Both the position numbers and the translations under genes were made by a program. The notes below the pieces were generated by a model. It saw only the letters and a list, made by a program, of their open reading frames with translations, made no database searches and was not told where the DNA came from. Shown in pieces: positions 42,019 to 50,272 of a stretch of DNA of 64,000 nt (positions within the stretch are counted from its first letter, which is position 1; each line of letters starts with the position of its first letter). The stretch comes from Streptomyces liliifuscus (GTDB taxonomy: Bacteria; Actinomycetota; Actinomycetes; Streptomycetales; Streptomycetaceae), in assembly GCF_016598615.1 (NCBI RefSeq), contig NZ_CP066831.1, positions 4,526,001 to 4,590,000 of the forward strand, written 5' to 3'.

Positions 42019-43434
42019 TCAGGAGGCCTTGGCCTTCTCCTCGGTCTTGGCGGCGGACGGCGCGGACGCCGGCTCGGCCTTCGCGGCAGCAGCCGCAGGC
42101 GCCGGCTTCGCAGCCTCGTAGAACTCCTCACGAGGAGTCTCCATGGCCCCGAGCGACACAACCTCACGCTTCAGGAACATCGCAAGAGTCCAGTCCGCGA
42201 AGACCCGGATCTTCCGGTTCCACGTCGGCATGGCCAGCCCGTGGTACCCCCGGTGCATGTACCAGGCAAGACGACCCTTGAGCTTGATCTTCATCTTGCC
42301 CATGACGATCATCGCGACGCCCTTGTGCAGACCGAGCCCGGCGACCGCACCCTTGTTGGCGTGGCTGTACTCCTTCTGCGGGAAGCCCCGCATACCGGAG
42401 ATCACGTTGTCACCGAGGACCCGGGCCTGCCGCAGCGCGTGCTGCGCGTTCGGCGGGCACCAGGCGTTCTCGTTGCCGGCCTTGCGGCCGACGAGGTCCG
42501 GCACCTGGGCGTTGTCGCCGGCGGCCCAGATGTAGTCCGTGCCCTGCACCTGGAGCGTGGTCTGCGTGTCCACGTGACCACGGGGACCCAGCGGCAGACC
42601 GAAGCGGGAGAGCACCGGGTTGGGCTTGACGCCGGCCGTCCACACGATGGTGTTGGAGTCGACCTCGAGGCCGTTCTTCAGCACCACGTGGCCGTCGACG
42701 CAGGAGTCCATGGAGGTGGAGAGGTAGACCTCGACCCCACGTCCTTCGAGGTGCTCCTTGCCGTACTGGCCGAGCTTCGGACCGACCTCGGGAAGGATCT
42801 TGTCCGCGGCGTCGACGAGGATGAACCGCATGTCCTCGCGCGACACGTTGTTGTAGTACTTGGCCGCGTCCCGGGCCATGTCCTCGACCTCACCGATGGT
42901 CTCGGCACCGGCGAAGCCACCACCGACGAAGACGAAGGTGAGCGCCTTGCGCCGCACGTCCTCATCCGTCGTGGAGTCGGCCTTGTCCAGCTGCTCGAGC
43001 ACGTGGTTGCGCAGGCCGATGGCCTCCTCGATGCCCTTCATACCGATGCCCTGCTCGGCGAGGCCGGGGATCGGGAAGGTGCGCGAGACCGCGCCCATCG
43101 CGATGACGAGGTAGTCGAAAGGCAGCTCGTACGCCTCGCCCACGAGGGGGGCGATCGTGGCGACCTTGCGGTCCTGGTCGATGGTCGTGACCCGGCCGGT
43201 CAGAACTTCCGCCTTGGGCAGCACGCGTCGCAGCGGGACGACGACGTGCCGAGGCGAAATGCTGCCGGCGGCGGCTTCGGGGAGGAAGGGCTGGTAGGTC
43301 ATGTACGACCGGGGGTCGACGACCGTGACGGTCGCCTCGCCATAGCGCATCTTCTTGAGAATGCGCCGAGCTGCGTACAGGCCTACGTACCCACCGCCTA
43401 CTACGAGGATCCTGGGACGCTCCGTGGTGCTCAT
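42019..43434 (-). CDS. ndh: Type II NADH dehydrogenase (NDH-2)
   Basis: The 471-residue non-proton-pumping NADH:menaquinone oxidoreductase has the FAD Rossmann motif VVGGGYVGLYAARR near the N-terminus, YQPFLPEAAAGSI, the NADH motif FVGGGFAGAETIGE, and the FAD-binding end GTDYIWAAGDNAQVPD with NAQHALRQA. The C-terminal amphipathic helix (RVFADWTLAMFLKREV) attaches it to the membrane, followed by an unusual Ala/Lys/Glu/Pro-rich tail of about 30 residues. Start ATG 43434. A Rex-like operator lies upstream (43744-43759). Confidence 0.93.
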   Translation of the reverse strand: MSTTERPRILVVGGGYVGLYAARRILKKMRYGEATVTVVDPRSYMTYQPFLPEAAAGSISPRHVVVPLRRVLPKAEVLTGRVTTIDQDRKVATIAPLVGEAYELPFDYLVIAMGAVSRTFPIPGLAEQGIGMKGIEEAIGLRNHVLEQLDKADSTTDEDVRRKALTFVFVGGGFAGAETIGEVEDMARDAAKYYNNVSREDMRFILVDAADKILPEVGPKLGQYGKEHLEGRGVEVYLSTSMDSCVDGHVVLKNGLEVDSNTIVWTAGVKPNPVLSRFGLPLGPRGHVDTQTTLQVQGTDYIWAAGDNAQVPDLVGRKAGNENAWCPPNAQHALRQARVLGDNVISGMRGFPQKEYSHANKGAVAGLGLHKGVAMIVMGKMKIKLKGRLAWYMHRGYHGLAMPTWNRKIRVFADWTLAMFLKREVVSLGAMETPREEFYEAAKPAPAAAAAKAEPASAPSAAKTEEKAKAS

Positions 43435-43869
43435 GCCATCGAGTATCCACCTGCCCCAGGGGGGTCGCTCGTGCGCCCCTTCACAAGCTTCTTCACACCC
43501 TCTGCTACACTGCGCGGCCCACGTGAGCGAGGTCATGGTCCGGCAGGGGAACCAGCGCCTGGTGCGGCCCGTTGTCAATGCCGCGTGAGCTGCCGCTCCG
43601 GCCGTTCGACCCCTCCGAACCGGCCCCCTTTTTCATACGATCGCAGCACTCGCGGAACACCCTGTTGATCATGCTCCGGAGCCGCTCGGGGGCCCCGGGG
43701 GACCCGTAGGGACGAAAACCTCGCTCAACAGGGCCGATTCTCTTGTGAAGAACTTCACGAAGTTTTCCGACGAGGTGTTCCCAGGGCCGTTTCCAAGACC
43801 GTTCAGAGGCCCTCCAGGGCGCTCAAACGTTCTCCGACCTGCTCAGTCGAGGGAGGCTCCAGGCCGGCT
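43435..43869. other. Intergenic region between ppx and ndh
   Basis: It contains the two Rex-like half-site clusters, a TACACT hexamer (about 43503) and a 21-codon GTG frame at 43522 that is too short to support. No structured RNA was recognised. Confidence 0.4.
43744..43759. promoter_or_regulatory. Candidate Rex (NADH/NAD+ redox) operator upstream of ndh
   Basis: TGTGAA-GAAC-TTCACG matches the Streptomyces Rex site TGTGAA-N4-TTCACA at all but one half-site base. It lies about 310 bp before the ndh start; a second TGTGAA pair (direct orientation) is at 43481-43498, near the start. The 435-bp gap between ppx and ndh holds no other convincing gene. Confidence 0.45.
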
Positions 43870-44811
43870 CTAGGCAACGGACCACGCGATCCCGTCGAGG
43901 ATGTCGTGCTCGCTCACGACCACCTCGTCCGCCCCGATCCGCTCCATGATCGAGAGCAGTACGAGGGCGCCGGCGCCGATGACGTCGACCCGGCCCGGGT
44001 GCATCGAGGGGATCGCGGCACGCTCGGCGTGGGTGGCGGACAGCAGCCGCTCGGTGATCTCGCGGACCCGGCCGTAGGAGACCCGGGAGTGGTGGATGGC
44101 CTCGGAGTCGTACTCCGGGAGGTCCTGGGCGATCGCCGAGATCGTGGTCACCGATCCGGCGAGCCCGACGAGCGTACGGGCCTCGCGCAGCGGCACGGAC
44201 TCCTCGGCGAGGTCGAGGGCCGCCTCGATGTCGGCGCGGATCGCCTCGACCTGCTCCGAGGTCGGCGGGTCACTGACGACGCCGTCGTGCACGAGGTGCC
44301 GTTCCGTCATCCGTACGCAGCCGATGTCGACCGAGCGGGCGGCGCGGACGTGGTCCTCGCCCACCACGAACTCCGTGGAGCCGCCGCCGATGTCCACCAC
44401 CAGGTAGGGCTTGGCCAGATCGTCGCGACCTGTCAGCTCCTTGGTGGCGCCCGTGAACGAGAACTCCGCCTCCTGGTCGCCTGAGATGACCTCGGGCTCG
44501 ACGCCCAGGATGTCCAGGACTCCTCGTACGAACTCGTCGCGGTTCTCCGCGTCGCGGGAGGCGGAGGTTGCCACGAAGCGGAGGCGTTCCGCGCCGTGTT
44601 CCTTGACGATCGCGGCGTATTCGCGGCAGGCCGCGAAGGTTCGGTCCAGGGCGTCCGGGGCGAGGCGGCCCGTTCGGTCGACGCCCTGGCCCAGCCGGAC
44701 GATCGTCATCCGTCGGTCCAGGTCCACGAGTTCGCCCGTCCGGGGATCCGCGTCCGCGACGAGCAGGCGGATCGAGTTGGTACCGCAGTCGATGGCGGCG
44801 ACGCGAGTCAT
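43870..44811 (-). CDS. ppx: Exopolyphosphatase/GppA-family phosphatase
   Basis: The 313-residue protein is an ASKHA-fold Ppx/GppA enzyme: phosphate-1 loop AIDCGTNSIRLLV, catalytic Glu region GDQEAEFSFTGA, phosphate-2 loop DIGGGSTEFVVG and a late GAGALVLL. It removes terminal phosphate from polyphosphate or pppGpp. It lies downstream of eno-divIC-DUF501 in the conserved actinobacterial order, though a repeat cluster intervenes. Confidence 0.92.
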   Translation of the reverse strand: MTRVAAIDCGTNSIRLLVADADPRTGELVDLDRRMTIVRLGQGVDRTGRLAPDALDRTFAACREYAAIVKEHGAERLRFVATSASRDAENRDEFVRGVLDILGVEPEVISGDQEAEFSFTGATKELTGRDDLAKPYLVVDIGGGSTEFVVGEDHVRAARSVDIGCVRMTERHLVHDGVVSDPPTSEQVEAIRADIEAALDLAEESVPLREARTLVGLAGSVTTISAIAQDLPEYDSEAIHHSRVSYGRVREITERLLSATHAERAAIPSMHPGRVDVIGAGALVLLSIMERIGADEVVVSEHDILDGIAWSVA

Positions 44812-44865
44812 TGGTGGTGGTCTCCTGTTGCGATCGTGGCTCCGGGGGCGCCCGAGCATTCTCTC

Positions 44866-45075
44866 GCCCCCGCCGCCCCTACCCATTCCCGTCCCCTGGG
44901 GCTCCGCCCCAGACCCCGTGGGGTTCGTTTTTGGCTGCGGGCCGTCGTGGGTTGCTCGCGCAGTTCCCCGCGCCCCTAGGTACCTAGGGGCGCGGGGAAC
45001 TGCGCAGTCTTTTGGGGGTTCGGGGGCGGAGCCCCTGAGTAAGGGACGGGAATGGGTAGGGGCGGCGGGGGCGAA
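44866..45075. repeat. Repeat cluster with a 48-bp perfect palindrome
   Basis: Two head-to-head copies of the dispersed element form a perfect palindrome at 44958-45005, with 24-bp arms meeting at GGTACC. It is flanked on both sides by facing copies of the CCCCGCCGCCCCTACCCATT module (about 44866-44900 and 45040-45075), so the whole 210 bp is one large imperfect inverted repeat. It lies between ppx and DUF501, inside an otherwise co-oriented set. Confidence 0.88.
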
Positions 45076-45076
45076 A

Positions 45077-45598
45077 TCACACCTCGGTGGGCACCACGCA
45101 CGCCCCCTTGCGCCACCACTCCGGCAGCATCGCGAGGGCCTCGTCGCCCAGGGGGTTCACCCCCGGCCCGGCGGCCAGGGAGTGGGCGACCAGGACGTGG
45201 AGGCACTTCACCCGGTCCGGCATACCGCCCGCGCTCGGAAAGCCCGCGAGCACCTCGATGGAGTCCCGCCGAGCGATGTAGTCCTCGTGCGCCGCCCGGT
45301 ACGCGGCCGCCAACTCCGGATCCGTGGCGAGCCGGTCCGTCATCTCCTTCATGACGCCGTTCGCCTCCAGCGTCCCGATGGCGGAGGCCGCCCGGGGACA
45401 CGTCAGGTAGTACGTCGTCGGGAAGGGAGTCCCGTCGGGAAGACGAGGAGCCGTCTCGACCACGTCCGGCTGCCCGCACGGACAGCGGTGCGCGATCGCG
45501 CGCAACCCGCGCGGCGGCCGCCCGAGCTGCTGCTTGAAGGCCTCGACGTCCGCGTCGGTGGGCTCGGTGCGGGGGGTGGGCGGCGGGGGCGTTTCCAT
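45077..45598 (-). CDS. DUF501 protein
   Basis: This 173-residue protein is of the DUF501 family: RAIAHRCPCGQPDVVETAPRL near the start has a CxC, with FPTTYYLTCPRA and the C-terminal GVNPLGDEALAMLP. The Cys residues could bind metal. Function is not known. Eno, divIC, DUF501 and ppx neighbour each other in most actinobacteria. Confidence 0.9.
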   Translation of the reverse strand: METPPPPTPRTEPTDADVEAFKQQLGRPPRGLRAIAHRCPCGQPDVVETAPRLPDGTPFPTTYYLTCPRAASAIGTLEANGVMKEMTDRLATDPELAAAYRAAHEDYIARRDSIEVLAGFPSAGGMPDRVKCLHVLVAHSLAAGPGVNPLGDEALAMLPEWWRKGACVVPTEV

Positions 45599-45633
45599 GC
45601 CTGTGGGTAAGTCTCTCTAGTCAGTTCTCTGAG

Positions 45634-45705
45634 TGGATCACCGGCGAATCACCGGCTGGATCACCTGTCGGGTGACCGATCGGGTCACCTGTCGGCGGCG
45701 TCTGC
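45634..45705. repeat. Short direct/inverted GGTCACC repeats at the divIC 3' end
   Basis: GATCACCGG, GATCACCTGTCGG and GGTCACCTGTCGG recur five times in about 70 bp, with GGTGACC inverted between them, overlapping the divIC stop. They could form alternative hairpins between divIC and DUF501. Confidence 0.5.
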
Positions 45706-46161
45706 CTTGTCGACGCCGTCCCAGACGTTGGCGTACCAGGCCCGGTCGGCCGCCGTCTGATCCGTACGCGTCTTCTTCGCCGCGTCGGGGTCGATCACGA
45801 TGTAGCCGGTCTCGCCCGGCATCACGTAGTGGAGCCGCTCCCGGATGCGCTGCTCGGCGTACGCGTCGTCCTGCCACCGCGCCTTGAGGTCGCGCAGCTG
45901 CTCGACCCTCAGGCGGGCCTCCTCCCGCTCGCGCTGGAGGTCGGCGACCTCGGCGCGCTGGGAGACGTACTGCCTTATGGGATAGGCGAGGGCCACCACG
46001 AGCGTGCACAGGACGAGGGCGAGGAGTGCCGCCCGGCCGGTCAGCCGTGAGCGGCGGGCCTGCCGCTTGGTCTGCGAGCGGTAGACACGGGCGGCGGTCT
46101 GCTCACCGAGCAGCCGCAGCCTGGTCGAGGTGGAGAACCGGTCGCGGTCCTTCACGGCCAT
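45685..46161 (-). CDS. divIC: DivIC/FtsB-family septum formation initiator
   Basis: The 158-residue protein has a cytoplasmic basic N-terminus (1-40), one transmembrane helix (about 43-63) and an extracellular coiled coil (about 66-105, VSQRAEVADLQREREEARLR). The FtsB/DivIC C-terminal part contains RIRERLHYVMPGETGY. It works with FtsL/FtsQ at the sporulation septum. It is immediately downstream of eno on the same strand. Confidence 0.92.
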   Translation of the reverse strand: MAVKDRDRFSTSTRLRLLGEQTAARVYRSQTKRQARRSRLTGRAALLALVLCTLVVALAYPIRQYVSQRAEVADLQREREEARLRVEQLRDLKARWQDDAYAEQRIRERLHYVMPGETGYIVIDPDAAKKTRTDQTAADRAWYANVWDGVDKADAADR

Positions 46162-46303
46162 CTGTCCCGCCTCCCCGGTACAAACCCGTCGAGTACACCG
46201 AGCCCGTCGGGCCCTTCACGTGCGTACGTCCCCGCACACGGTACGGGACCGAGTACGGGGACGTACGTACGACGGGGCTGTCACCCCGGCCGAAGGGCCG
46301 TGC

Positions 46304-47584
46304 TCAGCCCTTGAAGCGCGGGAAGGCCGAACGGCCCGCGTACACCGCCGCGTCGTCGAGGATCTCCTCGATGCGCAGCAGCTGGTTGTACTTGGCGACG
46401 CGGTCCGAGCGGGCCGGGGCGCCGGTCTTGATCTGACCGCAGTTCACCGCGACGGCGAGGTCGGCGATCGTGACGTCCTCGGTCTCGCCGGAGCGGTGGG
46501 ACATCATGCACTTGAAGCCGTTGCGCTGGGCCATCTCGACGGCGTCCAGGGTCTCGGTCAGCGAGCCGATCTGGTTGACCTTGACGAGCAGGGCGTTGGC
46601 GGAGCCCTCCTCGATGCCGCGGGCGAGGCGCTCCGGGTTGGTGACGAAGAGGTCGTCGCCGACGATCTGGACCTTGTCGCCCAGCTTCTCGGTGATGACG
46701 TTCCAGCCGGCCCAGTCGTCCTCGTACAGCGGGTCCTCGATGGAGACGAGCGGGTAGGCCGCGACGAGCTCCTCGTAGTACTCCGTCATCTCGGCGGCGG
46801 AGCGCTCCTTGCCCTCGAAGAGGTACTTGCCGTCCTTGTAGAACTCGGAGGCGGCGACGTCGAGCGCGAGGGCGACCTGCTGGCCGGGGATGTAACCGGC
46901 CTCCTTGATCGCGTCGAGGATCAGGTCCAGGGCCTCGCGGTTGGAGCCGAGGTTCGGGGCGAAGCCGCCCTCGTCGCCGAGGCCGGTGGACAGGCCGCGG
47001 CTCTTCAGGACCTTCTTGAGGGTGTGGTAGACCTCGGCGCCCCAGCGCACGGCCTCGGAGAAGGACTCCGCGCCGATCGGGGCGATCATGAACTCCTGGA
47101 TGTCGACGTTGGAGTCGGCGTGCGACCCACCGTTGAGGATGTTCATCATCGGGACCGGCAGCAGGTGCGCGTTCGGTCCGCCCAGGTAGCGGAAGAGGGG
47201 GAGGTCGGACGCCTCGGACGCGGCGTGGGCGACGGCGAGGGAGACGCCGAGGATGGCGTTGGCGCCGAGCGAGCCCTTGTTGTCGGTGGCGTCCAGGTCG
47301 ATCATGGCCTGGTCGATGAGGCGCTGCTCGGTGGCGTCGTAGCCGACGAGCTCCGGGCCGAGCTGCTCGATGACGGCGAGGACGGCCTTCTCGACACCCT
47401 TGCCGAGGTAGCGGTTGGGGTCTCCGTCACGGAGCTCAACAGCCTCGAAGGCACCTGTGGAGGCGCCGGACGGAACGGCGGCACGACCCGTGCTGCCGTC
47501 GTCGAGGCCGACCTCGACCTCGACCGTGGGGTTGCCTCGGGAGTCCAGGATTTCCCGGGCTACGACGACGTCGATGGACGGCAC
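46304..47584 (-). CDS. eno: Enolase
   Basis: The 426-residue enzyme converts 2-phosphoglycerate to phosphoenolpyruvate. Seen are REILDSRGNPTVEVEV, SGASTG (mobile loop Ser), the Mg ligands in ALDVAASEF, SIEDPL and VGDDLFVTN, catalytic Lys in LLVKVNQIGSLTE, and the signature MMSHRSGETED. GTG 47584 is preferred over ATG 47590 because AAGGAG lies six bases before the GTG and would overlap the ATG. Confidence 0.98.
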   Translation of the reverse strand: MPSIDVVVAREILDSRGNPTVEVEVGLDDGSTGRAAVPSGASTGAFEAVELRDGDPNRYLGKGVEKAVLAVIEQLGPELVGYDATEQRLIDQAMIDLDATDNKGSLGANAILGVSLAVAHAASEASDLPLFRYLGGPNAHLLPVPMMNILNGGSHADSNVDIQEFMIAPIGAESFSEAVRWGAEVYHTLKKVLKSRGLSTGLGDEGGFAPNLGSNREALDLILDAIKEAGYIPGQQVALALDVAASEFYKDGKYLFEGKERSAAEMTEYYEELVAAYPLVSIEDPLYEDDWAGWNVITEKLGDKVQIVGDDLFVTNPERLARGIEEGSANALLVKVNQIGSLTETLDAVEMAQRNGFKCMMSHRSGETEDVTIADLAVAVNCGQIKTGAPARSDRVAKYNQLLRIEEILDDAAVYAGRSAFPRFKG

Positions 47585-47732
47585 GAGCATCTCCTTCTGG
47601 GATGTGACGCAAGCTGTTCCGGGCCGGAGGCCCGGTTGGGTGCGGACCTGTGGTGGCCCCGCGGCATGAGCCTAACCGGCTGCCGGGGTTCGGCCAGCCC
47701 TCGACCGCCTCCTGGACAGAACCGAGAGTAAA

Positions 47733-47751
47733 TTGTTTCCGAACGGAACAA
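47733..47751. promoter_or_regulatory. Dyad in the eno upstream region
   Basis: TTGTTTCCG-AA-CGGAACAA is a near-perfect inverted repeat about 150 bp upstream of eno, in the 453-bp gap between eno and the first rpf gene. It may be an operator or promoter element. The gap otherwise holds the rpf terminator and no gene. Confidence 0.4.
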
Positions 47752-47800
47752 AGCGAGAGGGAAGCGCGGGAACGCCGAAGAGGCGAGCGCGGGAACGAAA

Positions 47801-47850
47801 AAGCCCCGCCCCGGTGCGTACGGGGGAACACGCACCGGAGCGGGGAGCCC
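47801..47850. terminator. Terminator of first rpf gene
   Basis: AAAGCCCCGCCCCGGTGCG faces CGCACCGGAGCGGGG with one mismatch across about 12 bases. It lies on the 3' side of the minus-strand rpf gene. Confidence 0.75.
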
Positions 47851-48037
47851 GTGGGGGACGGGGGTGGCCCTCACGAGGCCTCCACTATGGGGGACACGGA
47901 TGTGAGGGCGCTGTGGTTCAGCCGCGATTCGAATATGGACCGGAGATCCGGCCGAGGCTGAGCGGCCAGGGCCTCGGCCGTCACATGAGATGACATGACG
48001 TCCGGACGATCGAAGTGGGGGTCGCGGCCGACGGGTG

Positions 48038-48739
48038 TCAGCTGAGGTGCAGCTGCTGGCCCGGGAAGATGAAGTCGGCGTCGTCGACGATGTCGTCGTT
48101 CAGCTTGTACAGCTTCTCCCAGCCGCCCTTGACGTTCTTCTTCTCGGCGATCTCGCTGAGGGTGTCACCCTTGACGACCTTGTACTCGCCGTCACCCTTC
48201 TCGACCTTCTTGCCGGTCGGGGTCTCGACGGTCTTCTTCGCGGTCGAGCGCTCCTGGGAACGCGAGGCGCGCTCCTCGGAGGACTTGGTGCTCTGCTGCG
48301 GCTGCGACTGCGAGGTGCCCTGGCCGGAGTTGCCCGAGTTCGAGGGAGCCGGGGCGCCACCGGTCGAGGCGCCGGACAGGCCCACGCCACAGCTCGGCCA
48401 GGCACCCTTGCCCTGGCCCGCGAGAACCTTCTCGGCGACGGCTATCTGCTCGGACTTGGAGGCCTGGTTGGCGGTGGAGGCGTACGCCGAGCCGCCGTAC
48501 GCGGCCCAGGTGGAGGCCGAGAACTGCAGGCCGCCGTAGTAGCCGTTGCCGGTGTTGATCGACCAGTTGCCGCCGGACTCGCACTGGGCGACGGCGTCCC
48601 ACTCGGAAGCGGTGGCGGCGGAGGCTCCCGTGGCGCCCATCAGCGGGACAGCGACGGCGGCGGTGGTGACGCCGGCCAGCGTGGCGATACGGCTGGCCTT
48701 GGACGGGCGGCGGTGCTTGCCCTTGCTCGAAAGCAGCAT
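48038..48739 (-). CDS. Resuscitation-promoting-factor-like muralytic protein with LysM
   Basis: In this 233-residue protein, the signal peptide (1-42, ending ATGASA) is followed by the transglycosylase-like Rpf domain (about 43-120). That domain contains EWDAVAQCESGGNWSINTG with the catalytic Glu, NGYYGGLQFSASTW and the paired Cys. A Ser/Gln/Lys-rich linker leads to one LysM domain (about 184-233, YKVVKGDTLSEIAEKKNV). It cleaves peptidoglycan during spore germination and growth. A ydaO-type riboswitch precedes the start. Confidence 0.95.
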   Translation of the reverse strand: MLLSSKGKHRRPSKASRIATLAGVTTAAVAVPLMGATGASAATASEWDAVAQCESGGNWSINTGNGYYGGLQFSASTWAAYGGSAYASTANQASKSEQIAVAEKVLAGQGKGAWPSCGVGLSGASTGGAPAPSNSGNSGQGTSQSQPQQSTKSSEERASRSQERSTAKKTVETPTGKKVEKGDGEYKVVKGDTLSEIAEKKNVKGGWEKLYKLNDDIVDDADFIFPGQQLHLS

Positions 48740-48749
48740 GAAGTGATCC

Positions 48750-48965
48750 CCTCACCGACGCCTGCGAGGTGAGCTGTCGGGTTCGGGCCGAGTGAGTTGC
48801 CCGGCCGCGCGACACTGCTGTCACGCGGCTTAACCCCAAGCCGTACCTGGCCTCAACGACCGGGTCCGGCACTTACCTTGGGTCCCCCGCTCCTGCCTAC
48901 GGCGCTTGACGCGACGACTGTTCCCGTACGGCCGCTGGCAGGATTCGGCGTTGCGACCGTCGGGG
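48750..48965 (-). ncRNA. c-di-AMP (ydaO-yuaA) riboswitch upstream of rpf
   Basis: On the minus strand the leader contains the ydaO hallmarks in order: CGCCGAATCCTGCC, GGCAGGAGCGGGGGACCCAA, CTTGGGGTTAAGCCG, and the 3' part CCCGACAGCTCACCTCGC. CTCACC (next to the aptamer end) can pair with GGTGAG just before the start, hiding the ribosome site GAGGGG. This suggests translational or transcriptional control of the muralytic enzyme by c-di-AMP, as established for Streptomyces rpfA. No such element precedes the second rpf gene. Confidence 0.75.
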
Positions 48966-49139
48966 CTCACCAGTGGCGAGCGGTCACGACCGTAGACACG
49001 CGATCCGCCGAATTTCAAAGACGATCAGGGTCTTGAGATCCATGTCTCACTTTCACCAAATCGGACATTCGGCGCGAACTACCGCTGTTTTTCGCCCGAT
49101 TCGACGCCTTGATGACCACATGGCACACCGCGCGGACCG

Positions 49140-50072
49140 CTACTTGTCGGCCGTCTGCAGGCCCTCCACGTCGAGGCTCTGACCGGGGATGATGAAGTCC
49201 GGGTCGTCGCCGACGGCTTCCTTGTTCTCGGCGTAGAGCGCCCGCCATCCGCCCTCGACACCAAGGGAGTCGGCGATCCCCGAGAGGTTGTCCCCGGAAC
49301 GCACGGTGTACGAGCCCTCGGCGGCGACGCGCGACTCGCTGTCGCTGCGCGAGGCGTGCCGGCCGGCGGAGTCGTCCGCGCGGGAGTCGGTGGCACCTTC
49401 GTCGGCACTGCCGCCGCGGTGACGGCCCGAGCCGGTGTCTTCCGTTCCCGAACCCTCGGCCGAAGCCTCCCCGTTCTGGGACGACTTGTCCGGGTCGTCA
49501 CTCTTTGCGGTGGCGTCCGTGGACGAGCTGTCGGAATCCTGTGAATCGGCACTGTCGCCGCTGCCGCTGGACGAGTCGGACGAACTGGATGAACCAGACG
49601 TGTCGGACTTCGTCCCACTGCTGTCACCCATACCCAAGCCGGACAGCGGGGTGGAGGATTCCTCCGCGACCCCCGTGTCGACGTCGGCCGAGTCGGAGTT
49701 CTGCGTCAGACCCGCGACGAGACCGCAGGTCGCCCAGGCACTCGTGCCCTTGGCCGCGAGGATCTTCTCGGCGACGGCTATCTGCTGCGAACGACTGGCC
49801 TGGTCGGCGCTCGGCGCGTAGTCGAGGCCGCCGTTGTCCTCCCAGGTCTCCTGGGTCATCTGGAGGCCGCCGTAGTACCCGTTGCCGGAGTTCGCGCTCC
49901 AGGAGCCGCCGCTCTCGCACTCCGCGACCGCGTCCCAGGTGGTACCGCTCGCGGCGCTCGCGCCGGTCGCGCCGAGCAGAGGGATCGCGATGGCCGACCC
50001 GGTCACGCCCGCCGCGACGAGGAGAGCCGGAGCCTGACGGGGGCGACGGTGACGACCGTTCCCGGAGAGCAT
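49140..50072 (-). CDS. Second Rpf-like protein with Ser/Asp-rich linker and LysM
   Basis: This 310-residue protein has a signal peptide (1-41), Rpf domain (about 42-120, with TWDAVAECESGGSWSANSG and NGYYGGLQMTQETW), a linker of about 130 residues very rich in Ser, Asp and Gly, and a C-terminal LysM (about 255-305, YTVRSGDNLSGIADSLGV). It is a paralogue of the preceding gene in the same orientation. Start ATG 50072 follows AAAGG. Upstream, TTGTGA-16-TATACG (minus strand, about 50175-50205) is a plausible promoter. Confidence 0.93.
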   Translation of the reverse strand: MLSGNGRHRRPRQAPALLVAAGVTGSAIAIPLLGATGASAASGTTWDAVAECESGGSWSANSGNGYYGGLQMTQETWEDNGGLDYAPSADQASRSQQIAVAEKILAAKGTSAWATCGLVAGLTQNSDSADVDTGVAEESSTPLSGLGMGDSSGTKSDTSGSSSSSDSSSGSGDSADSQDSDSSSTDATAKSDDPDKSSQNGEASAEGSGTEDTGSGRHRGGSADEGATDSRADDSAGRHASRSDSESRVAAEGSYTVRSGDNLSGIADSLGVEGGWRALYAENKEAVGDDPDFIIPGQSLDVEGLQTADK

Positions 50073-50272
50073 GCGGTTGCCTTTCGCGTGACAGCAAGGA
50101 CTGCGCACAGCGCACAGCCCGACGACTGCGCTTGTGACTACTGCGGCAGGTGGGACCGGCCGCATTGATGGGTGAACGTATAGGCAGTCGAACTCTTGTC
50201 ACAAGTCGATGCAGCGCAGATAACGTGAAGATCACAAACTTGACGGAGTCTCATGTTCCGTCGACCCGTCTG

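Noticed and set aside
43522..43587. 21-codon GTG frame as a leader peptide of an operon
   Set aside because: Too short to support, no downstream gene on that strand within reach and no clear ribosome site.
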